Shown here piece after piece: positions 31,187-38,072 of a stretch of 38,072 nucleotides of DNA. The notes beneath the pieces were generated by a model. That model did not search any database. It was not told where the DNA came from and saw nothing but the letters and a program-made list of their open reading frames with translations. How positions within the stretch are numbered: position 1 is the stretch's first letter; each line of letters opens with the position of its first letter. A program made the position numbers and the translations under genes. Origin of the DNA: Bacillota bacterium (GTDB lineage Bacteria > Bacillota > Clostridia > Christensenellales > SZUA-584); NCBI GenBank assembly GCA_023461435.1, contig JAEYLC010000022.1:1-38072 (forward strand), read 5' to 3'.

Positions 31187-31296
31187 CATGCATTTCGCTG
31201 TTACTTCGCGATGCTCATTCACGACGACATTAAATATGCCCCGCCTTCCGTTTTTGCACAACTGCGAATTTGCGGCCACTCTGCAACCACCATAAT

Positions 31297-31325
31297 CACA
31301 CTGCTTCCGTAAGCTTCATATGATA
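31297..31325 (+). promoter_or_regulatory. Candidate sigma-K promoter
   Basis: CACA (31297-31300), a 16-nt spacer and CATATGATA (31317-31325) fit the mother-cell sigma-K pattern mACm-N16-CATAnnnTA. Transcription would start near 31332, leaving about 23 nt before the ATG with AAGGAG (31341-31346) in it. Confidence 0.45.
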
Positions 31326-31354
31326 AAGCGAAATACATATAAGGAGCTTTTCAT

Positions 31355-31855
31355 ATGGACGCCGGAACCGTCAGCCTTGATTATGTGATCAACAAGGCTT
31401 TTGAGGGCAGGTATTTTATCGGCCATACACCCGTCCTGCCGCTCACTTCCACCGCATGGGGGGCGCTGCTGAACCCCGTCGATTCCCCCGTAAATTTTTA
31501 TGTCAATGTTTTCACCGTCACAAATTATTCAGCCGCTCCGTTTCAGGCGCAGGCGTGGCTGAACGCGCCGCTCGAAAACGCGTCGGAATCACCGAATGTT
31601 TCGCCGTCCAACATTGCCAGAAGACCGCTTCGGGACCCAAACACGCGCCTGCTTTACTCGGGCAGCTCCGGCCAGCCCTCAAGCGGCGTGAGCCTGCTCT
31701 CGCGCATCGCGCAGCCGAATATGACTGTGGTGGCCGAATATGATGGGGAGATCATCGTGCCGCCCGGTTCCTCATTTGCCGTGTATCTGTTTTCTCCGGG
31801 CGCACAGAAAATCAACGCCGAACTCGCGTTCGGCTGGTGGGAGGAGTACATATAG
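31355..31855 (+). CDS. Probable spore-associated beta-rich protein
   Basis: A 166-aa, signal-less protein, rich in beta-forming and Pro/Ser residues: VSLDYVINKAFEGRYFIGHTPVLPL, NPVDSPVNFYVNVFTVTNYSAAPFQAQAWLNA, VAEYDGEIIVPPGSSFAVYLFSPGAQKINAELAFGWWEEYI. The IIVPPGSSFAVYLFSPGAQKINAELAFGWWEE end suggests a jelly-roll-like fold. It may belong to the DUF6143-type families of sporulating Firmicutes, but I hold that loosely. AAGGAG precedes ATG. The sigma-K-type promoter and adjacency to ypeB-sleB-spoIIR favour a mother-cell or coat role; the function is otherwise unknown. Confidence 0.7.
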   Translation: MDAGTVSLDYVINKAFEGRYFIGHTPVLPLTSTAWGALLNPVDSPVNFYVNVFTVTNYSAAPFQAQAWLNAPLENASESPNVSPSNIARRPLRDPNTRLLYSGSSGQPSSGVSLLSRIAQPNMTVVAEYDGEIIVPPGSSFAVYLFSPGAQKINAELAFGWWEEYI

Positions 31856-31858
31856 GCG

Positions 31859-33181
31859 CTACATCACGAGCGTGCCGTTATTCGTGTGCTGAATCATGAA
31901 GATATCCTCCTGCACACCCGTCTGCGCGTTGATATAAACGATATAGTCCTGACCATCCATCTTGCCTGTGAACTCCCAGCACACCTTTTCTTCGTTTGTG
32001 TCCATCGGGATCAGCGCGAGACGCACGCTTTGCATCTCAATGCCCGAGGTGAGCATCTGCTGCGCCTGTTCCTGCGTAACAGCAGGCGGCGCAAGCGTGC
32101 GGGCCTTGTGCGACATCAGATAGTTTTTCGCGTCGATCCCCATCACCGTGGCTGTCGGGATGTCCACCCACACCTTGATGAGGTCGGGATACAGCACGGT
32201 GTTGTCCTGCATCGGCGCAAGATTGATCACCGCCATGCCGTTATAGAACTGCGCGTAGCTCGACGCGCTCGGCCCGTACCCCTTGTCGATCAGATACTGC
32301 TGCGCGGCGCTCGCAAGCTCATTATATTTTTCGTCTGTGGGTATGGCGGAAATACCGCCATCGCTCGATACCATATACCATAGCACCTGAGCACCCTGCT
32401 TGCTGATATAGATTTCAAAATCCTTTCCATTCTGGCTGCCTGTAAAGCCATAGCTCGGAACCACGCCGTTCAGCTCGCCCGCATCCGCAAGAGCGGACGC
32501 ATCAAGCCCTAAAAACTGCGCGGCGGTCTGCGCCGCCTGTTCGCGCGTCACTTCAAAGCCGCCGAGGCCTTCGGGCTGCTTGTTCTCTGTGCTCTCGGAA
32601 AACGGGCCGTCGTAGACGAGACGCGGAAATTGCTGATTCGTGAAATCAAGATTGCCCGCCTGTTCATCTGAAGCGAGAAACACATCCTCCGCAAATCCGT
32701 TGTCATCCGGGTAGCCGCTGCTCCACAGGGTATTCAGTTCATCGTACACCTCGCCGCACGACGATGCGAGCTGCTGAATCTGATTGAAATCGTCCTGCGA
32801 GAGCGTTTCGCCGCGGGCAAGCTTATCCGCGAGATAATGGCAGTAGTCGCCCGTGCGGTTGACAAACTGCGTGAGCGTCGATGTGCCCGAAAACGAGACG
32901 GGCAGCGCCGCGAGCGAACTTTCGGTGTCGCCCGTCTGCCGCCAAACGTCCATCAGCAGCATTGTGTACTGATTGACGCCGTAGGAGGCTTTAAACTTAT
33001 AAAGCTTGGCTTCCAGGCTCGTCACATCCGTCATCAGCTGCTCGAACGACTTGTTATAAAACGCGGCGAGCTGGTTTCTGAGCGATTCCTTCTGGCTGTG
33101 AAACAAAATGGTGGTCACCGTGAGCGCGACGATCAGCACGCCCGCTGCCGCCGCCGCAATAATTTTATAGACTTTTTTCAT
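31859..33181 (-). CDS. ypeB: Germination protein YpeB
   Basis: ATG 33181, with AGGAGG 6 nt upstream, gives 440 aa; a longer frame to 33208 includes part of sleB's end. The N-terminal helix (about 6-26, AAAAAGVLIVALTVTTILF) anchors it in the spore inner membrane and is followed by SQKESLRNQLAAFYNKSFEQLMTDVTSLEAKLYKF and the YpeB fold, with PepSY-like modules near 190-260, 285-350 and 365-440. YpeB is required for SleB stability and localisation in dormant spores. It begins 10 nt after sleB. The last residue is 3 nt from the convergent gene. Confidence 0.95.
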   Translation of the reverse strand: MKKVYKIIAAAAAGVLIVALTVTTILFHSQKESLRNQLAAFYNKSFEQLMTDVTSLEAKLYKFKASYGVNQYTMLLMDVWRQTGDTESSLAALPVSFSGTSTLTQFVNRTGDYCHYLADKLARGETLSQDDFNQIQQLASSCGEVYDELNTLWSSGYPDDNGFAEDVFLASDEQAGNLDFTNQQFPRLVYDGPFSESTENKQPEGLGGFEVTREQAAQTAAQFLGLDASALADAGELNGVVPSYGFTGSQNGKDFEIYISKQGAQVLWYMVSSDGGISAIPTDEKYNELASAAQQYLIDKGYGPSASSYAQFYNGMAVINLAPMQDNTVLYPDLIKVWVDIPTATVMGIDAKNYLMSHKARTLAPPAVTQEQAQQMLTSGIEMQSVRLALIPMDTNEEKVCWEFTGKMDGQDYIVYINAQTGVQEDIFMIQHTNNGTLVM

Positions 33182-33191
33182 GCCGCACCTC

Positions 33192-33857
33192 CTAGCTGCA
33201 GAAAACATGATCGCCGATGGTGCAGATCACCGGACGCGACCGTATATATTTGTTGCTCGTTTTCGCGGGGTTGTAATAAAACAGTGCGCCGCCCGAGGGG
33301 TCCCAGCCGTTCAGTGCATCCCTTGCCGCGCGCAGCGAGCTTTCATCGGGTGCCAAATTGATCTGCCCGTCGTCTACCACCGAGAACGCGCCGCTCTGAT
33401 AGATTACCTTCGCGATGCTGTTCGGAAAAAGCGAGCTTTCCACGCGATTCAAGACCACCGCCGCCACAGCCACCATACCCTTATACGGCTCGCCGCGCGC
33501 CTCGCCGTGCACGAGCCTTGCAAGCAGATACACATCCTTGTCGCTTGAGCTGCCGCCGCTGGATGTACCCGAGGGTGCCGCCACGCCGAGCTTCTCCGCC
33601 GTCTGCGTGCCCACAAAGCCATCCACCGTGATGCCATGCTTCTTTTGAAACGCAATCACCGCGTCCTGCGTGAGCACACCGTAGTACCCGTCCACTTCAC
33701 CCTTGTAATAGCCCCAGTCCTTAAGCCGCTGCTGTATCTCCCGGATCGCGTCGCCGCTTGAGCCTATTTTGTACGACGCGACGGGCATCGCAGCTGAGCA
33801 ACTGCATAACAAAACCGCAAGCAAAACAAATGCGAGCGGTTTTCGTATCTTTCTCAT
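33192..33857 (-). CDS. sleB: Spore cortex-lytic enzyme SleB
   Basis: ATG 33857, with AGGAG 9 nt upstream, gives 221 aa. After a signal sequence comes a peptidoglycan-binding domain (about 33-92, IGSSGDAIREIQQRLKDWGYYKGEVDGYYG...) and a hydrolase-2 domain (about 108-221) with Glu119 in VHGEARGEPYKGMVAVAAVVLNRV, the probable catalytic acid of this lytic transglycosylase. SleB degrades spore cortex during germination. Oddity: the signal ends LLCSC (Cys20), which could serve as a lipobox, whereas B. subtilis SleB is not a lipoprotein. It forms an operon with spoIIR upstream and ypeB downstream. Confidence 0.95.
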   Translation of the reverse strand: MRKIRKPLAFVLLAVLLCSCSAAMPVASYKIGSSGDAIREIQQRLKDWGYYKGEVDGYYGVLTQDAVIAFQKKHGITVDGFVGTQTAEKLGVAAPSGTSSGGSSSDKDVYLLARLVHGEARGEPYKGMVAVAAVVLNRVESSLFPNSIAKVIYQSGAFSVVDDGQINLAPDESSLRAARDALNGWDPSGGALFYYNPAKTSNKYIRSRPVICTIGDHVFCS

Positions 33858-33892
33858 ATCGCCGGTCTCCTTGATGCAAGATGTACGGCAGA

Positions 33893-34417
33893 TCATCCAA
33901 ACAGGCTTTCAAATAGCTCCGCGAAAAACGATGTGTACTCCACCTGATTCTCACCTTCGTCAAGTCCGTCGATTTCAGTGAGGCAGAGCGGGGGAAACAT
34001 CACGCACCACCAGTTGCGGCCGTCGCCTTCTCCGAGCGTCACTCTCAGCGCCTCGTAATCACCCTCGGGGTATGTCACGTCCTGATAGGTTTTCTCGGGG
34101 AAGTGGAACGTGCCCACCTGCGCCGCGGCCGTGTAGTCAAATCCGTTTGCGGCCAGCGTTTCATTTGCCGTCTTTTCTATTATCTCAAGGTTCTTTTCGA
34201 TATATGCGCGCGCTTCCTGCGCGTTTGTGCATTGCAAAATGCCGTCTTTCGTGGCTTCAAGCACCGCGTCGCGCACCTGCATTTTCACCTGCTGATCCGC
34301 ATCGCTGTCTGAATTCGCGATGATATGCAAGCGAAACGGAGTGGGCGCGCACGCGCTGAGCAGCAGCACCAGCGCCATCAGTATCGCCAGCGCTGAGAAC
34401 TTTTTGTTTCTGGTCAT
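33893..34417 (-). CDS. spoIIR: Stage II sporulation protein R
   Basis: A 174-aa secreted signalling protein made in the forespore, which activates the SpoIIGA protease to process pro-sigma-E in the mother cell. The family landmarks are FRLHIIANSDSDADQQVKMQVRDAVL, FPEKTYQDVTYPEGDYEALRVTLGEGDGRNWWCVMFPPLC. The signal peptide has lipobox LLLSAC (Cys23), so the product may be lipid-anchored. AAAGG is about 11 nt before ATG. The gap to sleB is 35 nt with no terminator, so the three genes appear to be cotranscribed. Confidence 0.95.
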   Translation of the reverse strand: MTRNKKFSALAILMALVLLLSACAPTPFRLHIIANSDSDADQQVKMQVRDAVLEATKDGILQCTNAQEARAYIEKNLEIIEKTANETLAANGFDYTAAAQVGTFHFPEKTYQDVTYPEGDYEALRVTLGEGDGRNWWCVMFPPLCLTEIDGLDEGENQVEYTSFFAELFESLFG

Positions 34418-34746
34418 TTTAAACTTTACCTTTTATCACAGTGTCATATATATGCGCTATCAATTATGACCACATGCAAAAATTATATACATAGGGGTGG
34501 ATAAATATAAGAACCCGCCATAGCAGATTTAATTTGTATGTATTTGCAATACTTACGGCGCTATAGTTATATCTTCTATCTTACATTTAAGATATTTTTT
34601 CCTATTCGGGTTGATGTGATTGGTATTATACGGTATTATAAGAAAAACATCGAAAATAAACATCTCAAAAGAAAATAGCACTTTGCTTGATATAAAACGT
34701 CATATATTAAATTGGTGGTCGGTGAGTCTATTCTAGGGGTAACCAA
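34418..34746. other. AT-rich divergent intergenic region
   Basis: This 329-bp stretch separates spoIIR from the lipoprotein gene. On the minus side GTATA (34490-34486), 14 nt, then GGTCATAAT (34471-34463) resembles a forespore sigma-F promoter, but the spacing is about two bases shorter than the B. subtilis consensus. On the plus side TTGCTT...TATTAA (34683-34710) is a weak candidate for the lipoprotein gene. No RNA gene or hairpin of note. Confidence 0.4.
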
Positions 34747-36183
34747 ATGAAAAAATCAATTTGTCTTTTGTGTCTGTTATCCGCTCTGTTTATATTATCA
34801 GCCTGTCAGCCCACCCCAAGCGACGCCGCCGTCACAAACAAAGCAGCCACCGACCTTAAAGAGAGTATCAACCTGTCGGCAGCGCCGACAGAAACCGCAA
34901 GCGCAGTGCCCGCAGCAGTAGCCACAAAAGAGGAAGAAAAGTGGACGTATGAAAAAGATTATGACTCGGGCAACCGCCTGATTGTGGATGCCGTGATGGT
35001 TCATACGGACGCGAAGCAGCTTCCCGTGCTCTCAATCGCCCCCAAAATGTTTGAAAGCGGCGACGCGCTCAAAACGATCACCAAAATCTTTGTTCCCGAC
35101 GCGACAATTTACGATCAGGGAGATCAGCTCACCAAATCACAGCTCGAGCAATCGATCATGGACGTCAAAGAGGAGATATTTAGAATAGAAAACGATATGA
35201 TTCCGTTTGAAGGCGCCAAAGAGCCCGTTCCGGCAGATCGAAAAGCCCACGAAATCGAAAATCTGCAGGTGATGATAGACTACTATGAGGAACAAATAAA
35301 AACAGCGCCGGACGACAGTGAGCTCAAGGAAGCCGAATATAAGCTCCGTGACGTGGGAGACGGCAGCCTGCAAGCCAATATGCTCGCGTCAAACGGTAAT
35401 GCTGCATACTCAATCAGCTTTGTGAACTGGCCTCCCGATAGAATCGGCTCTGCTTTTTATTTCGAGTCAAACAAAATGGTGCATGAGAATATCGGCACCA
35501 CCGATCAATATGTCACATCCGAATCTTTGAGCGGCGACGCGGGATATATTAACGCGAAAGAACGAATTGACCAGTGTATCAAAGATATGGGGATCGATTA
35601 TATGTCGCTCAGCGCCACATGCAAGGGAGATAATAGCTACAGCTTTTACTACACGCGTGATTTTAACGGTTTGCAGGAAACCTATGTGAACCAGCACATC
35701 GGCACATCGGTTACCGGTGTTGACTATGCTGCGGTGATCTATTTATGGGAGCCCGAATATCTTTGGTTCGAAGTCCAGAATGATCAAATCGTGAAGGTCA
35801 CATGGAACAACCCTTCTAAAATCATCAGTGTTGATAACGAGAACGTGCAGACAAAGCCATGGGAGCAAATTCAGGAGATATTCAAAAAGCAGATGGATTT
35901 CATAATGTCGCCAACGCCCACAATAGGCGATAATCCCTCGAACGCCACATACTTTTTTGAAAAGACACAGGTGTATATCAACCGCGTGGAGCTGGGCTTT
36001 ACCAAGGTGCTCATGAAAGACAGCGGGGACGATTACAAGCTGATTCCCACGTGGAGCTTTCTTGGGTATGAAATCAGTAAAGCGCATCCTGAGCGGCAGG
36101 GCGTGAATGTGGGCGGTGAGGTTTGTTATGTGACGATCAACGCGATTGACGGCACCGTGATCGACAGAGGGCTCATGTATTAG
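34747..36183 (+). CDS. Large lipoprotein of unknown function (DUF6034-like)
   Basis: A 478-aa protein with a signal peptide and lipobox ILSAC (Cys20), so an extracytoplasmic lipoprotein. A low-complexity Ala/Thr/Pro linker (about 21-63) is followed by a globular mixed domain: SGDALKTITKIFVPDATIYDQGDQLTKSQLEQSI, a coiled-coil helix (about 135-200), WPPDRIGSAFYF, WEPEYLWFEVQNDQIVKVTWNNPSK, and an end with CYVTINAIDGTVIDRGLMY, a phrase typical of PepSY-like folds. It resembles the DUF6034 lipoproteins of gut Clostridia (recalled, not searched). AGGGG precedes ATG. The 215-nt gap before the next genes leaves co-transcription uncertain; permeases follow. Confidence 0.8.
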   Translation: MKKSICLLCLLSALFILSACQPTPSDAAVTNKAATDLKESINLSAAPTETASAVPAAVATKEEEKWTYEKDYDSGNRLIVDAVMVHTDAKQLPVLSIAPKMFESGDALKTITKIFVPDATIYDQGDQLTKSQLEQSIMDVKEEIFRIENDMIPFEGAKEPVPADRKAHEIENLQVMIDYYEEQIKTAPDDSELKEAEYKLRDVGDGSLQANMLASNGNAAYSISFVNWPPDRIGSAFYFESNKMVHENIGTTDQYVTSESLSGDAGYINAKERIDQCIKDMGIDYMSLSATCKGDNSYSFYYTRDFNGLQETYVNQHIGTSVTGVDYAAVIYLWEPEYLWFEVQNDQIVKVTWNNPSKIISVDNENVQTKPWEQIQEIFKKQMDFIMSPTPTIGDNPSNATYFFEKTQVYINRVELGFTKVLMKDSGDDYKLIPTWSFLGYEISKAHPERQGVNVGGEVCYVTINAIDGTVIDRGLMY

Positions 36184-36398
36184 CTGCAATACTGAATATT
36201 CAGACCGTACTCATGGCCGGACACCCTGCTTTGTTTTTGTAAATATTTTTTTACATTCTTTGCTTGGCGCTTTTGTATTATCAAAACGTCTCATACATAT
36301 AGGCCATTTATACCGCAATAAGCTATCCTTTTTCTCAGCACCTCGGAGTATATTCCGATTATTCATGATGGCTTATAGATTTATGCGGAGGGTGTTTT

Positions 36399-37148
36399 AT
36401 GAATAGCTTGTTTGCCAGCTTTAAAAAAATTCCGCTGTGGCGATATATCACCGCCGGTGTGTTGCTGCTCGGGCTGTGCTATGAAAGCAGCTACTTCTAT
36501 GCCGATGCCAACATACAGTCAACCTATCAGGATATGCTGCTGTCCACGTCAAGCTCCGTCTTCAATTTAAACTTTGTGTTCTTGCTTATCATCGCCGATC
36601 TTGGCTTTCGCTCTCACAAAACTGAGAAACCGGATCAACCCTTTCAGTCATTCCGCAGCCATATCGGCTTTGCTTTTGTTCTGTGCCTGCTGTTCGTTCT
36701 TTGGCTTGCTGCCTGTACCTTTTTTGCCATGCTATTCAATACGGGCACTGTCACCTTCAGTGATACGCTCACCAACAACTCGCTTTACGGGCTGGAATGG
36801 ATAAACGCGTCGTTTGCGGCGGCAGCCAATCTTGTGCTGGTTAGTCTGTCTTTATTGTTCTGTGCCGCCGTTGTGTTCACAATCAACAGCCGCAGCAAGA
36901 ATAAACCCTTGGGCTATTTGGGCGTGCTCGCGATATCCATACTCGATGTCACCGTCTTTACGCTTTTCGACTATCAAACGGGATTTTTCCCGGCGGAATA
37001 TGAAAATGTGAGAACCGCGCTGCGGGTTACGCAAAATGTACCGCTGAGCATTGTGATCAGCGTGCTCTATTGGCTCGTGCTGATTGCAGTGACCGGCCTC
37101 ATCTATTATTTCACCGATAAAAGAAGCAAAGGAGGGCAGATGATTTGA
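36399..37148 (+). CDS. Six-helix membrane protein, ABC-2-like permease
   Basis: A 249-aa protein with six hydrophobic helices (about 18-32, 45-68, 88-112, 135-158, 165-185 and 218-240) in the layout of ABC-2-type permeases, and a basic tail (FTDKRSKGGQMI). GGAGG precedes ATG by 8 nt. Its stop overlaps the start of a second permease gene, and both are likely one unit. No ATPase gene is visible in the window. Without recognisable signature motifs, family placement rests on topology and pairing. Confidence 0.72.
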   Translation: MNSLFASFKKIPLWRYITAGVLLLGLCYESSYFYADANIQSTYQDMLLSTSSSVFNLNFVFLLIIADLGFRSHKTEKPDQPFQSFRSHIGFAFVLCLLFVLWLAACTFFAMLFNTGTVTFSDTLTNNSLYGLEWINASFAAAANLVLVSLSLLFCAAVVFTINSRSKNKPLGYLGVLAISILDVTVFTLFDYQTGFFPAEYENVRTALRVTQNVPLSIVISVLYWLVLIAVTGLIYYFTDKRSKGGQMI

Positions 37149-37954
37149 AGCAGATCATAAGCAGCGATATGAAAACCGTCCTGCGTTCAAAAAGACTCTG
37201 GATTGCGCTGGGGCTGTTCATTTTCTCCACGGCAGTCAATATTATTGAGCAATTCACACAGTTCGGGCTCCATTTGAAAGGCGGCCTCGATTTTTTCGCG
37301 TTTGGGAATATGTATTTTGTCTCCGTCCTTCGATATATGGCGCCGTTCATTCCCGCCTTTGTTCTGAGCCCGCTTTATACGGACAATATAAAAACAGCGA
37401 GTGTTTCATTCAATGCAACGAATCTCAAAAAAGTGATTCCCGCGCGTTCGCTGTCCTCCGCGATTATCGGCGGCGGTATATTCATCGTTTCCCATCTGAT
37501 CATACTCGCCGTCTGTTTTGTGATCGACCCCTCGTTAAGCGCCGGATATTTTGAGCCGTGGGGCCTGTTTGCAAACATCAACAGCACAAACGCGCCGCTG
37601 TTCGTACTGATGTTTTTTGGGTATACGGCGCTTTTTGGCGCGCTTTACGGATTGTTAAGCACAGGGGTCTGGCTATTCACCAAAAACTATTGGATGGCTA
37701 TGGCGCTGCCCGGTATTTACTATTATTGCGGTAGATTCCTATGGATGTTTTTTGATAACCCATTTTTATCCTGGGCGAAATTTTTACCCGGATATGCCTA
37801 TGATTTCGAATCGTCGGTGACGCTCTGGCGGCGAGGCACCGAGTTTGGTGCCGTGCTGCTCATCGCTGTGATACTGATCGTCATCAGTTATTTCAGGCTA
37901 AAAAAAGAGTTGCGCCAACCTAAAACCGAAAGTGTTCCGGAGGTTGAAGTTTGA
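37145..37954 (+). CDS. Six-helix membrane protein, ABC-2-like permease partner
   Basis: A 269-aa membrane protein. It opens on TTG 37145 (GGAGG at 37131-37135, nine bases upstream), giving KQIISSDMKTVLRSKRLWIALGLFIFS, an amphipathic start before a first helix, typical of ABC-2 permeases. Six helices and a Lys/Glu tail follow. It overlaps the preceding gene's stop by 4 nt. The pair probably forms a heterodimer needing an ATPase encoded elsewhere, perhaps beyond the window end; what is exported is unknown. The remaining 37955-38072 shows no complete gene. Confidence 0.72.
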   Translation: MKQIISSDMKTVLRSKRLWIALGLFIFSTAVNIIEQFTQFGLHLKGGLDFFAFGNMYFVSVLRYMAPFIPAFVLSPLYTDNIKTASVSFNATNLKKVIPARSLSSAIIGGGIFIVSHLIILAVCFVIDPSLSAGYFEPWGLFANINSTNAPLFVLMFFGYTALFGALYGLLSTGVWLFTKNYWMAMALPGIYYYCGRFLWMFFDNPFLSWAKFLPGYAYDFESSVTLWRRGTEFGAVLLIAVILIVISYFRLKKELRQPKTESVPEVEV

Positions 37955-38072
37955 AACAAACAGATAGTAACGTACCCTGAAGGCGCAGAGAAAGAAGCTG
38001 CTGAAGAAAGAAGCTTGAAAAAAGAATATGGCACATAGTGCTAAGAGGCTATAACGCCGTCGGAATCCACGA

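Noticed and set aside
37955..38072. Partial coding sequence at the window end
   Set aside because: Frames are broken by stops near 37978 and 38038 and no recognisable peptide appears; nothing can be supported.

Overview
The window looks like part of the chromosome of a spore-forming, Gram-positive anaerobe of the Clostridia/Firmicutes type. The evidence is a spoIIR-sleB-ypeB cluster, a bacterial V-type ATPase operon in Enterococcus/Clostridium gene order, a preQ1-I riboswitch ahead of queT, strong AGGAGG ribosome binding sites, and several lipoproteins with Gram-positive lipoboxes. The species cannot be fixed from the sequence. Base composition is mixed: housekeeping genes are GC-rich, while 5.2-9.7 kb and 27.5-31.3 kb are visibly AT-richer and look accessory.

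Layout. 1-525: intergenic palindromic repeats and the leuS promoter. 526-5179: leuS; a promoter, preQ1-I riboswitch and short leader ORF in front of queT; then an EAL-HDOD signalling protein. 5199-9652 (minus strand): one promoter driving three small helical, type VII secretion-partner-like proteins, a 571-aa effector-like protein, and three tandem single-pass membrane proteins that repeat the effector's C-terminal domain. 9903-12869: a ZIP metal transporter converging on recF, and a GT-C-type membrane protein. 12980-14979: mobile-type intergenic repeats, an amino-acid kinase resembling glutamate 5-kinase, a CGGC protein and a DUF1232 protein. 15037-16930 (minus): a MerR regulator with two membrane helices, a YbjQ protein and a CPBP protease, behind a 19-bp-spacer promoter with a palindromic operator. 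17153-26918 (plus): rpiB, then upp running into a nine-gene V-ATPase operon (ntpF-I-K-E-C-G-A-B-D order), followed by a small lipoprotein and a terminator.

27.5-31.3 kb is accessory: a decayed IS1634-type transposase, a large secreted protein with five Ig-like repeats, and a second decayed copy of the IS promoter segment. 31355-34417 is sporulation DNA: a 166-aa protein behind a sigma-K-type promoter, then ypeB, sleB and spoIIR on the minus strand. 34747 to the end carries a large lipoprotein and a pair of six-helix ABC-2-like permeases whose ATPase is not in the window.

The most novel-looking system is the 5.2-9.7 kb cassette. It resembles the partner-partner-effector-immunity layout of LXG/type VII operons, but the downstream proteins are homologous to the effector's own C-terminus, and the 3' ends of two of the genes have been recently homogenised. 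Other points of interest are the translational preQ1-I switch acting through a coupled 15-codon leader ORF, the complete Na+-ligand set in the V-ATPase c subunit, and the MerR-type promoter.
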